In this document: positions 25,046 to 34,442 of the stretch, in pieces | Layout: every line of letters begins with the position of its first letter | Numbering within the stretch: the stretch's first letter is position 1 | Source of the DNA: Enteractinococcus fodinae | GTDB lineage: Bacteria; Actinomycetota; Actinomycetes; Actinomycetales; Micrococcaceae | Reading direction: 5' to 3' | NCBI RefSeq assembly: GCF_031458395.1 | Contig: NZ_JAVDYJ010000001.1 | Location: forward strand, 434,001-498,000 | DNA length: 64,000 bases | Translations under genes and position numbers: made by a program | Notes under the pieces: model-generated | Seen by the model: the letters and a program-made list of their open reading frames with translations, nothing else | Databases searched by the model: none | What the model was told of the DNA's origin: nothing

Positions 25046-27052
25046 TTATGTTTTCTGAAGCGTGGTAGTGGCCTCTGCAGAAGTCTCGATGGGAGCCTTT
25101 TTCTCCTCCCGTGGACGGAAGGCGAGGAGCACACCCAGTACCACGGCGACTGCCAGACCTCCGATGCTTGTTGTCGTTTCTGGGAGCATGATCATAAACC
25201 CAGCAACTACCGCAATGATGCGCATCAGGACAGGAAGACGTTTCTCGATACCGACGGCATATCCTTCGAATCCACAGGCCATCATGAAGACCCCGATAAG
25301 ACTGAGACCGAAACTTAGCAGGATGGTACCCAAATCGCCTTGACCGACTAAGGCCGGGTTCAGTGCGAAGGCAAACGGGATGATGTATTTGACCATGCCT
25401 AACCGCATGGAGGTCAAGCTCGTGGGGATGGGCTTCGAGCCAGCAATGCCTGCGGCTGCAAACGACGCCAAGGCTACCGGAGGCGTGATGTACGAAACGG
25501 TGGCCCAATAGATCACGAAGAGGTGTGCGGCGATTGGTTCAATGCCCAACGCTACGAGTGCAGGAGCAAGCACGATGGCCAACAGCACATACACCGCTGA
25601 AACGGTCATACCCAGTCCAAGCACGAAGGACACCACAGCGCCGGCGATCAGCATCAGTAGGAGATTCCCGCCCACCAGATTCACGAGTTCGCTCGACAGT
25701 GACAGTGATACTCCGGTCATCGACAGGCTGCCGATAATGAGCCCAACACCAGCGATAATGCCAATAATTTCGGCGATCGTCTTTCCGGCGATGTAGAGAA
25801 TACCAAAGAGGTCGGTCGGGGTGACTCGATTGCGCCGACGCAGCATCGCGTAGGCCAGAATAACCGCGACGAGGATGAATGGCGCTTGGGCCTCGCGCTG
25901 GTACACGATGAGGATGGCCATCAGGCCTACCAGAGCCGCGATGTATGGCCAACCGAGTTTAATGACAGACCAGAGTTTTGGTAGGTCGGCTCGTGGCAAG
26001 CCTTTCAGGTTTGATTTGGCGGAGTATGCATCAACTTGAACGAAAATGCCGACGTAGTACAGCACCGCTGGGATAATGGCCGCGATCGCAATTTCTACGT
26101 ATGGTACGCCGACAAAGGCCACCATCAGAAACGCTGCCGCCCCCATGATTGGTGGGGTGACGGAACCACCTGATGAGGCTGTCGCTTCGACTGAAGCTGC
26201 ATATTTCGGGCTAAATCCGCTGCGTTTCATCGCGGGGATCGTCATCGGTCCGGTGGTGAGAACGTTCGAGACCGCACTCCCACTCATCATGCCGAAAGCG
26301 GTCGTGCTCACGACGGATACTTTGGCGGCGCCACCTCGCTGGGTACCAAAGATCGATTGCGCAAAGTCATTGAAGAATTCCGCTCCACCCGTACGCTGCA
26401 GCACCACACCGAAGAGGAGGAACCCAATAAGAATGCCCGCTGCCGTTTGTAATGGCAGCCCCAAAATGGATTCAGAGCCCATGACGTGCATGATGGCGGT
26501 TCCATTGAGGTCAAAATCCATTCCTTGGAGGAAGGACACTGGAACTTCAGCGGTAATCAGCGGAAAGAGCGAGAACGCGCCCGCCAGGATGGTAACGATC
26601 AAACCAGCTGCTCTTCGCAGGGCTTCTAAGGTCAGCAACCAGTGAGCGTATGCGATGACAATGGCAACGTTGGGCGCAGCATAATCCCAACCGAAGTTAA
26701 TGACGTTCTGTGCGTTAATCGCAAAGTACAGGTTCAACGCCATCGCTAAGCCAGCCAGCACGATGTCATACCAGGGGAGCCGTCCGGTGCTCTTTCCAGA
26801 CACGGGCTGGGTGATAAAGACGATCGGCAGGAAGATCGCTAGGACCAGGTAGAGGTACTCATTCGTAAGCAAGGTTCGGCCGATAGGGGACCAGAAGAAT
26901 ACCTGACTAGCGGTTAGTAACACCCCTATGACAGTCAGAGTCACAATGGTAGTTTTCCATCCCCTTCCATATCGAGGTGTCGATAGTGGAGGGTTCTGCG
27001 GGTCCTGCTCAGCCGGCATGCTGGCCGGTTCTGAAAGCTTCTTGGTGCTCAT
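25046..27052 (-). CDS. TRAP transporter fused permease (DctQM-type, 4TM/12TM)
   Basis: A 668-residue TRAP permease in which the small (Q) and large (M) membrane subunits are one chain, typical of TAXI-type systems. It uses an ion gradient to import the ligand delivered by the binding protein. The large-subunit signature is clear in the middle: GGAAKVSVVSTTAFGMMSGSAVSNVLTTGPMTIPAMK and SSGGSVTPPIMGAAAF. Membrane segments run from about residue 35 to 640. It lies 36 nt downstream of the TAXI binding-protein gene. Confidence 0.92.
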   Translation of the reverse strand: MSTKKLSEPASMPAEQDPQNPPLSTPRYGRGWKTTIVTLTVIGVLLTASQVFFWSPIGRTLLTNEYLYLVLAIFLPIVFITQPVSGKSTGRLPWYDIVLAGLAMALNLYFAINAQNVINFGWDYAAPNVAIVIAYAHWLLTLEALRRAAGLIVTILAGAFSLFPLITAEVPVSFLQGMDFDLNGTAIMHVMGSESILGLPLQTAAGILIGFLLFGVVLQRTGGAEFFNDFAQSIFGTQRGGAAKVSVVSTTAFGMMSGSAVSNVLTTGPMTIPAMKRSGFSPKYAASVEATASSGGSVTPPIMGAAAFLMVAFVGVPYVEIAIAAIIPAVLYYVGIFVQVDAYSAKSNLKGLPRADLPKLWSVIKLGWPYIAALVGLMAILIVYQREAQAPFILVAVILAYAMLRRRNRVTPTDLFGILYIAGKTIAEIIGIIAGVGLIIGSLSMTGVSLSLSSELVNLVGGNLLLMLIAGAVVSFVLGLGMTVSAVYVLLAIVLAPALVALGIEPIAAHLFVIYWATVSYITPPVALASFAAAGIAGSKPIPTSLTSMRLGMVKYIIPFAFALNPALVGQGDLGTILLSFGLSLIGVFMMACGFEGYAVGIEKRLPVLMRIIAVVAGFMIMLPETTTSIGGLAVAVVLGVLLAFRPREEKKAPIETSAEATTTLQKT

Positions 27053-27088
27053 AGTTGTCCGATCAAAATCACGTGGGTCTGAAGAAAA

Positions 27089-28252
27089 TTACTGCAGATG
27101 GTCTGGAAGTGGGATCTCTTCTTTTCGGTCTTCCCAGACCGTTCGAAGATCATCGGGATCTGTGTCCTCCACGATCTCGTTCCATGCAGCACGGAGTGCT
27201 TCTCCCCGTTCGACCAGCTGATCCTGACGAACCTGAGCTTCTTCGGTCCATAGATCGCGTTCTTCGAGGAAACGAATCATGCCGTCATGGAAGGGGACCT
27301 GAATGGGTTCAAGGGCAATATTGTCGATACCCCACTCTTCTGCGGTAGCCGTAGAGTCCTTATATTCGTCGAAGTGATCGACAAGGGCGCTGACCGTTTC
27401 ATACACGGCGAGCTCATTCATATCCGCATACGTGACCACTGGTACGGGGTAGTACATAATGGTCCCTGTTGCATCTTCGTCTTGACCGGGTGCCCCAGAG
27501 AATTCCCCGACGAAAGTTGACGGAGCGACGCTTTGAAGGCGTGCAAGTTTTTCAGTTTCGTCTTCGTCGAGCTCCAACCAGCGGATAGGGGTCGTGGCTT
27601 CCAGTTCATATAACGACGGGCCGTAGACCTGTTGGAACAGGACATCGAGCTGACCGTTATCTACCGCGTCTGCCTGTTCCCCGTAACCAAGCTCAATTTG
27701 ACGAGTATCTTCCGGCGTGAGACCGCCGTAGGCAAGGAAAGCTTCGAGTTTGTTATTCACGGACGGATTCGCTGTGATCCTCGGGAAGTTTACGCCTTCA
27801 AGGTCTTCGAAGGTCTCTATATTAGAACTTTCGGGCACGGCGAGACCATGGGGCGCTACTGGGGACCAGGCGACTCGTAAATCTTGGGGTCCCCAACCGG
27901 GGTCGACAAACTCGTGTTCACCCTCAAATGCGAAAATGTATTCATCGCCGGTTCGAGAAAAGTGGGCTTTTCCTCTACTCAGGGGGGCCAGTCGACCGAT
28001 CGCGGTATCGGAAGTTACTACACGGACGGCAGTGTCCTCGTTACGCCCGATGGCCTCGGTCGCTACTGCGACGTCGGCGTAGGTGGAAGTTCCGGTGCCG
28101 TAGGTGCTCCAGACCATAGTGCCGGGCATGCCATCTTCTTCCATGGCTCGGTCTTCTGCATCGCCGCTGCCACCGCCGGTTCCGCAGCCGGCGAGAGCCA
28201 GTGCGGCGATGGTGGACATGGCGATGACGCCTGTTCGGTGTAGGTAGGACAT
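27089..28252 (-). CDS. TAXI-family TRAP solute-binding lipoprotein
   Basis: A 387-residue extracytoplasmic binding protein of the TAXI family. A lipoprotein signal peptide ends in LALAGC with the lipidated Cys at 23, followed by a Gly/Ser-rich linker. The mature part has the two-lobe TAXI pattern (VWSTYGTGTSTYADVAVATEAIG; GVNFPRITANPSVNNKLEAFL). The ATG at 28252 has GAAGGAG upstream. It is first gene of the TRAP operon. TAXI ligands known so far are few (glutamate and 2-oxoglutarate-like acids), so the cargo here is open; the surrounding CoA genes suggest a carboxylic acid. Confidence 0.9.
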   Translation of the reverse strand: MSYLHRTGVIAMSTIAALALAGCGTGGGSGDAEDRAMEEDGMPGTMVWSTYGTGTSTYADVAVATEAIGRNEDTAVRVVTSDTAIGRLAPLSRGKAHFSRTGDEYIFAFEGEHEFVDPGWGPQDLRVAWSPVAPHGLAVPESSNIETFEDLEGVNFPRITANPSVNNKLEAFLAYGGLTPEDTRQIELGYGEQADAVDNGQLDVLFQQVYGPSLYELEATTPIRWLELDEDETEKLARLQSVAPSTFVGEFSGAPGQDEDATGTIMYYPVPVVTYADMNELAVYETVSALVDHFDEYKDSTATAEEWGIDNIALEPIQVPFHDGMIRFLEERDLWTEEAQVRQDQLVERGEALRAAWNEIVEDTDPDDLRTVWEDRKEEIPLPDHLQ

Positions 28253-28588
28253 GACGCTCCTTCAGTGCTGTGCCTCACCTCACTTTGCACTAAGTCCTAT
28301 GTCAAACTCCAATACTTCTGCCGCGAGCTATTGTTGCCCAGAAGGCATAAGTCAAGAGGAGGCGGCCGATTAGGCGGAATGGCGGCCAATATGTGCGCTT
28401 TTATCAGTCACATAAGTCGGACTGGGCCCAATGATTTTGCGGCGAGTGAGGTTATGGCAGCTTGTCTAGCGACTGCCGATCCTCGGGGATCGTGTGTTGA
28501 ACACGGAGGATCACTATTACCTTGCAGGCATATATAACCCGATATAAAAGCATTGGACGGGTAGCAATTTGAGGGTCAAGCTAGACGT
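28253..28588. other. Divergent intergenic region, TAXI-TRAP / class III CoA-transferase
   Basis: No gene is seen in these 336 bp. TAAGTC occurs three times in one orientation (28291, 28348 and 28413), the last two within CATAAGTC. A hairpin lies at 28478-28512, and an AT-rich patch (28531-28549) may hold the promoter of the class III CoA-transferase operon. It is a plausible control region for both divergent operons. Confidence 0.4.
28478..28512 (+). promoter_or_regulatory. Bulged hairpin or dyad upstream of the CoA-transferase operon
   Basis: Outer arms GATCCTC/GAGGATC enclose inner arms CGTGT/ACACG with loop GTTGA and a 6-nt bulge on one side. It lies upstream of the likely promoter, so it is more likely an operator or activator site than a leader structure. 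Confidence 0.35.
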
Positions 28589-29824
28589 ATGTCACAGCCA
28601 ACATTATTGCCTCTTAAAGGTTACACAGTCGTCAGCTTGGAACAAGCAGTAGCAGCTCCGCTCGCTACGCGGCATCTAGCTGATCTCGGCGCTCGCGTCA
28701 TTAAACTCGAGCGAGTGGGTGAAGGTGACTTCGCACGTAACTACGATACGGCGGTGAAAGGTCTTGCTTCGCACTTCGTGTGGTTGAACCGCGGCAAAGA
28801 GTCCGTCGCGCTGGATCTAAAAAACCCCGAGACCCTGGAGATTGCGAAGAAGCTCATCGCTTCGGCCGATGTGTTCGTGCAAAATGCAGCCCCGGGTGCG
28901 GCCGAGCGATTGGGTCTGGGCGCCGAGCAGTTGCGCGCTGACAACCCAGAGCTCATTACTGCAGCCATCACCGGCTATGGCACGTCTGGGCCGCACAAGG
29001 ACCGGAAGGCATATGACATGCTGATCCAAGCCGAGTCCGGCTTGGTATCGATTACGGGGACCCCAGAGACCGCCACGAAGACCGGAATCCCAGCCTCCGA
29101 TATTGCGGCTGCGCACTACACCTGCCAGTCGGTCCTTGCCGCGCTGCTCCGTCGGGAACGGACCGGCATCGGGGCCACGCTCGACATTTCGATGCTGGAT
29201 GCCACCGCCGAATGGCTTGGGCACCCAATGTACATGAAGCTTTACGCAGACAAACAAATCCAGCGGATGGGTCTCAGCCATGCTTCCATCGCGCCATACA
29301 ACGCCTACCCCACTAAAGACGGTGAGGTCCTGATCGGGATCCAGAATGATCGGGGTTGGGCTGCTCTGATGAACGAGGTCTTCGACTGCCCGGACTACGT
29401 GACGGATCCACGCTTCGAAACCAACGTAGCCAGAGTCCAGAATCGTTTTGAGTGCGATGCTGTCGTGGCGCGGGAAGCTCAGAAATTCACTAGCGCAGAG
29501 CTCGAACAAAAACTCAATGATGCCGGGATCGCTTCGGCCCAGCTTCGCGATATCCAAGGGCTGATCGATCACCCTCAACTCTCATCACGGGATCGGTGGC
29601 GCACAATCGGCTCACCCGTCGGGGAGCTGAAAGCACTCTTGCCTCCGATGAACTTCGGTGACGTCGAACTACCCACAGGTGATATTCCTGCATTAGGTGA
29701 GAACACCCAAGCCGTGTTGGACGAAGTCGGCATCAGCCAGCAAGACTTCGAGCTGCTTCTGGCACAGGGATCTATTGGTGTCCCCCAAGACGGTGTCGCA
29801 GCAGGCGAGCGAACAAGCGCCTGA
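28589..29824 (+). CDS. CaiB/BaiF family (class III) CoA-transferase
   Basis: A 411-residue class III CoA-transferase. The N-terminal Rossmann part contains LADLGARVIKLERVGEGDFAR and NRGKESVALDLK. The catalytic aspartate lies in KAYDMLIQAESGL, at the position of Asp169 of formyl-CoA transferase. It would activate an acid using a CoA donor such as succinyl-CoA. It starts a four-gene operon (CoA-transferase, reductase, thioesterase, dehydrogenase), divergent from the TAXI-TRAP importer. The acid substrate is not evident. Confidence 0.9.
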   Translation: MSQPTLLPLKGYTVVSLEQAVAAPLATRHLADLGARVIKLERVGEGDFARNYDTAVKGLASHFVWLNRGKESVALDLKNPETLEIAKKLIASADVFVQNAAPGAAERLGLGAEQLRADNPELITAAITGYGTSGPHKDRKAYDMLIQAESGLVSITGTPETATKTGIPASDIAAAHYTCQSVLAALLRRERTGIGATLDISMLDATAEWLGHPMYMKLYADKQIQRMGLSHASIAPYNAYPTKDGEVLIGIQNDRGWAALMNEVFDCPDYVTDPRFETNVARVQNRFECDAVVAREAQKFTSAELEQKLNDAGIASAQLRDIQGLIDHPQLSSRDRWRTIGSPVGELKALLPPMNFGDVELPTGDIPALGENTQAVLDEVGISQQDFELLLAQGSIGVPQDGVAAGERTSA

Positions 29825-29883
29825 AGACTACCGGCAAGGTCAGCAGGCTTGTCTCCCATTCTGAAGACGAAGGACATCTAGAA

Positions 29884-30651
29884 ATGTTACCCAACGATAC
29901 TTTCCAAGACCGTGTAAGCATCGTAACGGGCGGTGGCTCCGGCATCGGTGCGGGCATCGCGCTGGAACTGATTCGACTTGGCTCGAAAGTCGTCCTCGTC
30001 GGCAGAACCGAGGAGAAACTGCGCGAAGTCCAGCGAGCAGGAGAAGAACTCCGCCCTGGAAGCGCCGCCATGGTTGCACCTTTGGATGTTCGGGACCGGG
30101 AGGCTGTTTCCGATCTTATCGACGAAGTCGTCGGTACACACGGCAAAATAGACCACCTGGTCAACAGCGCGGCCGGGAACTTCCGGGTAGCTCCGGAGGA
30201 AATGTCGGCCAATGCTTGGGATGCCGTGGTCAAAATCGTGCAGTATGGAACGTGGAATTTTACCCAACTTGTGGGTCAACATATGATTGAGCGCGGCGAA
30301 GGCGGTTCTATTTTGTCGATCGGCACCACCGGGGCCGCTCAGGGTGGACCGGATACGGTGCACTCGGCCAGTGCGAAAGCCGCTGTGGCGACCATGTCGA
30401 AATCGCTGGCTGCAGCCTGGGGTCCATACGGTATTCGATCAAATATTCTCGTCCCGGGTCTGACCGCTGGTACTCCAGGAGTGGACATCCTGTATGAGGA
30501 AGCGGACCCAAGCCATCTCGTTCCGTTGGGGCGCATGGGGACGAAGACGGAACTGGCGCATGCTGCGACGTTTCTCCTCAGCGATTTCGCGTCGTATGTG
30601 ACCGGTGCCGAACTCGTTGTGGATGGTGGGCGTGGACTTCGACGACAATAA
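29884..30651 (+). CDS. SDR oxidoreductase, 2,4-dienoyl-CoA reductase-like
   Basis: A 255-residue short-chain dehydrogenase with the NAD(P)-binding TGGGSGIG (15-22). The segments NSAAGNFRVAPEEMSANAWDAV and HSASAKAAVATM match the 2,4-dienoyl-CoA reductase branch (DECR/B. subtilis FadH). In that branch the usual catalytic Tyr of YxxxK is absent; here Ser161 sits four residues before Lys165. The enzyme would reduce dienoyl-CoA with NADPH during breakdown of unsaturated acids. The ATG at 29884 has AAGGA upstream. Confidence 0.85.
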   Translation: MLPNDTFQDRVSIVTGGGSGIGAGIALELIRLGSKVVLVGRTEEKLREVQRAGEELRPGSAAMVAPLDVRDREAVSDLIDEVVGTHGKIDHLVNSAAGNFRVAPEEMSANAWDAVVKIVQYGTWNFTQLVGQHMIERGEGGSILSIGTTGAAQGGPDTVHSASAKAAVATMSKSLAAAWGPYGIRSNILVPGLTAGTPGVDILYEEADPSHLVPLGRMGTKTELAHAATFLLSDFASYVTGAELVVDGGRGLRRQ

Positions 30652-30728
30652 CGCTCCCGAATGAAGAGCGGCGCCGGATCCCAAAGAAATCGAGATAATC
30701 ACACCCACAAGAAAGAGTGCGGTACACA

Positions 30729-31166
30729 ATGTCGAACCTTGAACAGATTCTCAAGCTAGCGACTCCGATCAACCTTCAACTGCGCTGGTCGGATCAAGAC
30801 CCGAACAGGCATGTCAATAATGCCAATATCGGGACGCTGTTCGAAGAAGCACGCATCCGAGCCAGAAGCATCTGGAACGCTGATGCTTCGCCAGACACGG
30901 ACGAAAAGGTCTTGGTACGGGCACAAAACACCACGTTCGACCGTGAAGTGCACTACGCTGCTGACACCACAATATGGGTGTGGATCTCGAAGATCGGGCG
31001 AACGTCACACGTGGTTTCCCACTTATTGATCCAAGACCACACGCCGTGCGTGCACATGGAAGTCACCGTCGTGACGATCGACGCCAATACCGGAAAACCG
31101 AAAGTTCCCAATGAGGCCTATCGGCAGCAGCTCGAAGTGCACTCCGGACCGGGATACTCAGCATAG
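30729..31166 (+). CDS. 4HBT-type hot-dog acyl-CoA thioesterase
   Basis: A 145-residue single hot-dog protein of the 4-hydroxybenzoyl-CoA thioesterase family. The active-site segment LRWSDQDPNRHVNNANIGTLFEEAR has the Asp and the HVNN helix start typical of YbgC/FadM-like enzymes. It lies inside the CoA-transferase operon, so it may release CoA from a product or dead-end ester. The ATG at 30729 is preferred over the frame opening 12 nt upstream. Confidence 0.85.
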   Translation: MSNLEQILKLATPINLQLRWSDQDPNRHVNNANIGTLFEEARIRARSIWNADASPDTDEKVLVRAQNTTFDREVHYAADTTIWVWISKIGRTSHVVSHLLIQDHTPCVHMEVTVVTIDANTGKPKVPNEAYRQQLEVHSGPGYSA

Positions 31167-31214
31167 CTATAAGGGCCAGACGGCCAACACCCTGCGATAA
31201 CGAAGGAAATCACC

Positions 31215-32423
31215 TTGCTAGCAACGAATGAACTCATCGACCACCCTGACTTCTTGCTGCTCGACTGCGAGTTGAATGAGCAAGAAATCGCCCTGCGAGA
31301 CAAAATCCGTACCTTCGGCATTGAACACGTCCGACCGGTCATTAACGAGCATTGGGAACGTGCAGAGTTCCCCTACGAGGTGCTCCCTGCGGTCAAGGAA
31401 CTGGGCATCGTTGGGAGCTTTGTCGAAGGCTACGGTGCGCCTGGCTTTTCCCGCCGTGAAGCCGGACTTTTATCTCGTGAGCTCGGCCGAATCGATGGGT
31501 CGTTCTGCACCTTCTTGGGAGCACACGCAAACCTGGCGATGGGCTCGATCTACTTACTAGGCAACGAGGAACAACGCCAACGCTGGCTCCCTGACATGGC
31601 ATCGCTGGACAAACTCGGCGCCTTTGCCCTGACAGAACCCAAGCATGGTTCTGACTCGGTTGCATTGGAAACCTCGGCACGTCGGGACGGAGATTCTTGG
31701 ATCCTGAACGGGCACAAGCGCTGGATTGGCAACGGTCACGCCGCTGATGTGACCGTGCTCTACGCCCGAGACGAGACCGACGGCGAGGTCAAAGCATTCG
31801 TCATTGAGAAAGAAGACGGTGAGTTCCCCACCGGTTACGAGCCGACCGTGATTGAAGGCAAGATCGGCAAGCGCGGTATTTTGCAAGCTGACATCACCAT
31901 CGAGAACGTTCGTGTACCAGACGACAACCAGTTGGAGTTTGGCCAGTCTTTCAAGGACGTCAACCGGGTCCTGCAAGCCACCCGCGGCGGGGCGTCGTGG
32001 GAGGCCCTCGGCCATGCGATGGCAGCCTTTGAACACGCGGCCCGTTATGCATTGAACCGTGAACAGTTTGGCGCTCCGCTCGCACACTTCCAGTTGGTTC
32101 AAGAAAAGCTGGCAACAATGCTGGCTGATGTGACGACCATGCAACTGCTGTGCATGCGTCTTGCTGAATTGCAGACCCGGGGCGAAGATAATCAAGCCAT
32201 TGCTTCGATGGTCAAGATGACAACTTCGCGCAAAGCGCTCGCGGTCTGTCGGGAGGCACGCGACATGATGGGCGGCAACGGGTTGCTCCTAGAGAACCAC
32301 GTGGCCCGCCATCTGACCGACATGGAAGTCATCTCCACTTATGAGGGCACTGACTCGATGCAGGCGCTGATCGTGGGCCGCGCGATTACCGGTACTTCTG
32401 CGTTCACCCCGAAAACCAGGTAG
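31215..32423 (+). CDS. Acyl-CoA dehydrogenase, glutaryl-CoA dehydrogenase-like
   Basis: A 402-residue flavin acyl-CoA dehydrogenase with the three-domain pattern: LGAFALTEPKHGSDS (FAD side), KRWIGNGHAADVTVLYA, and the C-terminal catalytic base Glu377 in ISTYEGTDSMQALIVGRAITG. This motif and the overall spacing resemble glutaryl-CoA dehydrogenases. The start is TTG at 31215 with GAAGGAAA upstream. It is the last gene of the operon, which together would activate an acid, oxidise it and reduce a dienoyl intermediate. Exact substrate is unknown. Confidence 0.88.
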   Translation: MLATNELIDHPDFLLLDCELNEQEIALRDKIRTFGIEHVRPVINEHWERAEFPYEVLPAVKELGIVGSFVEGYGAPGFSRREAGLLSRELGRIDGSFCTFLGAHANLAMGSIYLLGNEEQRQRWLPDMASLDKLGAFALTEPKHGSDSVALETSARRDGDSWILNGHKRWIGNGHAADVTVLYARDETDGEVKAFVIEKEDGEFPTGYEPTVIEGKIGKRGILQADITIENVRVPDDNQLEFGQSFKDVNRVLQATRGGASWEALGHAMAAFEHAARYALNREQFGAPLAHFQLVQEKLATMLADVTTMQLLCMRLAELQTRGEDNQAIASMVKMTTSRKALAVCREARDMMGGNGLLLENHVARHLTDMEVISTYEGTDSMQALIVGRAITGTSAFTPKTR

Positions 32424-32444
32424 GACTGCTGCGCCTTGCGGCGG

Positions 32445-34433
32445 TCAGAACGCGAAGGGCAGGTTCGGCCGCCGCGAGTGCAGGAATTCGTTGACCACCG
32501 CGGCACCAAGGTCTCGTACATCGGGGGCTACGACTTTGCCTTCGACGCGCTTTGCCATCGCTTCTAAGAAGCGTTTCAGGCCGGGGTCATTACCCAACCG
32601 GAAGAACGTGATGTCGGAGTTCATTCGGCTGACTCGGTCAAGCTCTGCGACCGTGGCGTGCAAGGTATCGGGCATGGGCGGGTAGGAGAACCAGGATTGT
32701 CCGTTGGGCAACAGGTGCGCGGTCGGTTCACCATCGGTGACGATGAGCAGCACGGGCCGCATTGACGGATGTTTGCGGAAGAACCGGGTCGCCAGCAGTA
32801 GCCCGTGGTGGAGGTTGGTGCCTTGCTCGTAGAGGGGTGCCATGGCAGTCAGCTCTTCGACTTGCACCTGGTTGGCGTAGCGACCGAAGTTGATCAGTTG
32901 TAGTTCATCACCCCGGAACCGGGTGGAGATGAGCTGATGGAGCGCCAACGCGGTGCGTTTCATGGGCACCCACCGGTTTTCGGCGGCCATCGAAAACGAG
33001 GTATCGACCAATAAGACGACTGCCGCTTGGGTTCGGGCTTCGGTCTCTTGAATCTCGACGTCCTCGACCTCTAGTCGCAGCCTCTCGCCAGGATCGTTAC
33101 CTTCACTCACGGTGCGGGTGATCGCATTGGTGATTGTGCGGGTCACGTTCCAAGGCTCAACGTCACCGAATTGCCAGGTCCGGGTAGCGCCCGTGAGCTC
33201 ACCGGCAGCACCGGCAAGGCGGGTGTCGCGCTGACCTTGCCTATCGGTGAGCCGATCTGCTGCGTCCTTCAGCAGTGATTTGCCCAACCGTCGAATAGCT
33301 TGCGGGGACAGTCGCAGGTCACCGGTTGAGCCGCGTCGCAACAGGTTCGAATCGTAGAGCGCTTTCTCTAACTCCGCCAGGGTCCGGGCCGATACGGCGG
33401 CGTCGTCTCCGAGCTGGCGTGCTAGTTTTTCAATGTCGACGTCGGACAGGCTAGAACCCTCATATGATTGGGAAAGTTGTTCGGCGAGCGCATCCAGATC
33501 GGCCAAATCCTGCAGCACACCGGTGCCATCGCCCAACCCTAAGCCTTGTTCGCCCTCGAAGGTTTCAGAGCCGGTCCAGTCTTCCCCGGGACGCAGCGCT
33601 TGTAAGTTCGCGTCAAGGCGGCTCAGTTGGTCCATTAGTTCTGGGGAACCGAACGCTTGGGCTGATAACTGCATGAGCTCTTCGCGCTGTTCGGGGGTCA
33701 TCGATGCCAGCATGCGCTGCGCCGCGGCCGATCGTTTGGCCAGCGTATCGATCAGTTCGTCGATATTCTGCGGATTTTCCGGGAACTGGTCACCGTGTTT
33801 GGCCATGAAGTCTTCGAAATCTTGCTGGGTGTCTTCCCCCCGAGCATGCTTATCCAGCAGTTCGTTGAGATCGTTGAGCATTTCAGCGATGGCTTCACGG
33901 TCCGCATCGGTGGCGTTTTCTAGCGCGTCTTTCATTCCCGCGAAGCGCTGATCGAGCATCTCACGGCCCAGCAGATCTTTGATCTCTTCGTAGTTTTGGC
34001 GAGCCGTGGTGGACTGCCAGTCGTAATCGGAGAGCTCGGTGACGGCGGCCGCGGTGGACTCGGGCAGATTCATCAGCTGCATTTCCCGGAAGTCACGATC
34101 CATGTCGTCCATGGTGATATCGCGGGCCAGTTGCTTGCGTTCTTCTAAGACGGCCTCATCGAGGAGTTCTTTGACCTGTTGCAGCGTGCCATCCAACCGG
34201 TGGCGGCTCAACAGGTCGCGACGACGCTGATGAACGCGGCCGGCCAGCTCATCGAGCCCGGGCATATCTCGGCTGCCGCGCTGGAGGTACTCACGGATCG
34301 CCTGTTCGGGGGAGTACCCGGCCATGACTTCGTCGGCGATCTCTTCGAGCGCGTCGCTGAGATCTATGGGCGGTGCCAGTGGGTCAGGCCCGCCGGTATA
34401 CCGACCATAGCGTGCAGACTTGCCGTGGCGCAT
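32445..34433 (-). CDS. VWA-domain protein, chelatase-subunit-like
   Basis: A 662-residue protein with a long, charged, mostly helical N-terminal part (about 1-460) and a C-terminal von Willebrand A domain. The metal-ion (MIDAS) residues are visible: Asp477, Ser479 and Ser481 (LVDTSFS), Thr539 and Asp567 (VTDGEP). It pairs with the AAA+ gene upstream, whose stop overlaps this gene's ribosome site (TAAGGAGG), so the two are translated coupled. The pair resembles ChlI/ChlD or MoxR/VWA modules, which remodel or insert metal into client proteins; the client is unknown. Confidence 0.87.
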   Translation of the reverse strand: MRHGKSARYGRYTGGPDPLAPPIDLSDALEEIADEVMAGYSPEQAIREYLQRGSRDMPGLDELAGRVHQRRRDLLSRHRLDGTLQQVKELLDEAVLEERKQLARDITMDDMDRDFREMQLMNLPESTAAAVTELSDYDWQSTTARQNYEEIKDLLGREMLDQRFAGMKDALENATDADREAIAEMLNDLNELLDKHARGEDTQQDFEDFMAKHGDQFPENPQNIDELIDTLAKRSAAAQRMLASMTPEQREELMQLSAQAFGSPELMDQLSRLDANLQALRPGEDWTGSETFEGEQGLGLGDGTGVLQDLADLDALAEQLSQSYEGSSLSDVDIEKLARQLGDDAAVSARTLAELEKALYDSNLLRRGSTGDLRLSPQAIRRLGKSLLKDAADRLTDRQGQRDTRLAGAAGELTGATRTWQFGDVEPWNVTRTITNAITRTVSEGNDPGERLRLEVEDVEIQETEARTQAAVVLLVDTSFSMAAENRWVPMKRTALALHQLISTRFRGDELQLINFGRYANQVQVEELTAMAPLYEQGTNLHHGLLLATRFFRKHPSMRPVLLIVTDGEPTAHLLPNGQSWFSYPPMPDTLHATVAELDRVSRMNSDITFFRLGNDPGLKRFLEAMAKRVEGKVVAPDVRDLGAAVVNEFLHSRRPNLPFAF

Positions 34434-34442
34434 GACGCCTCC

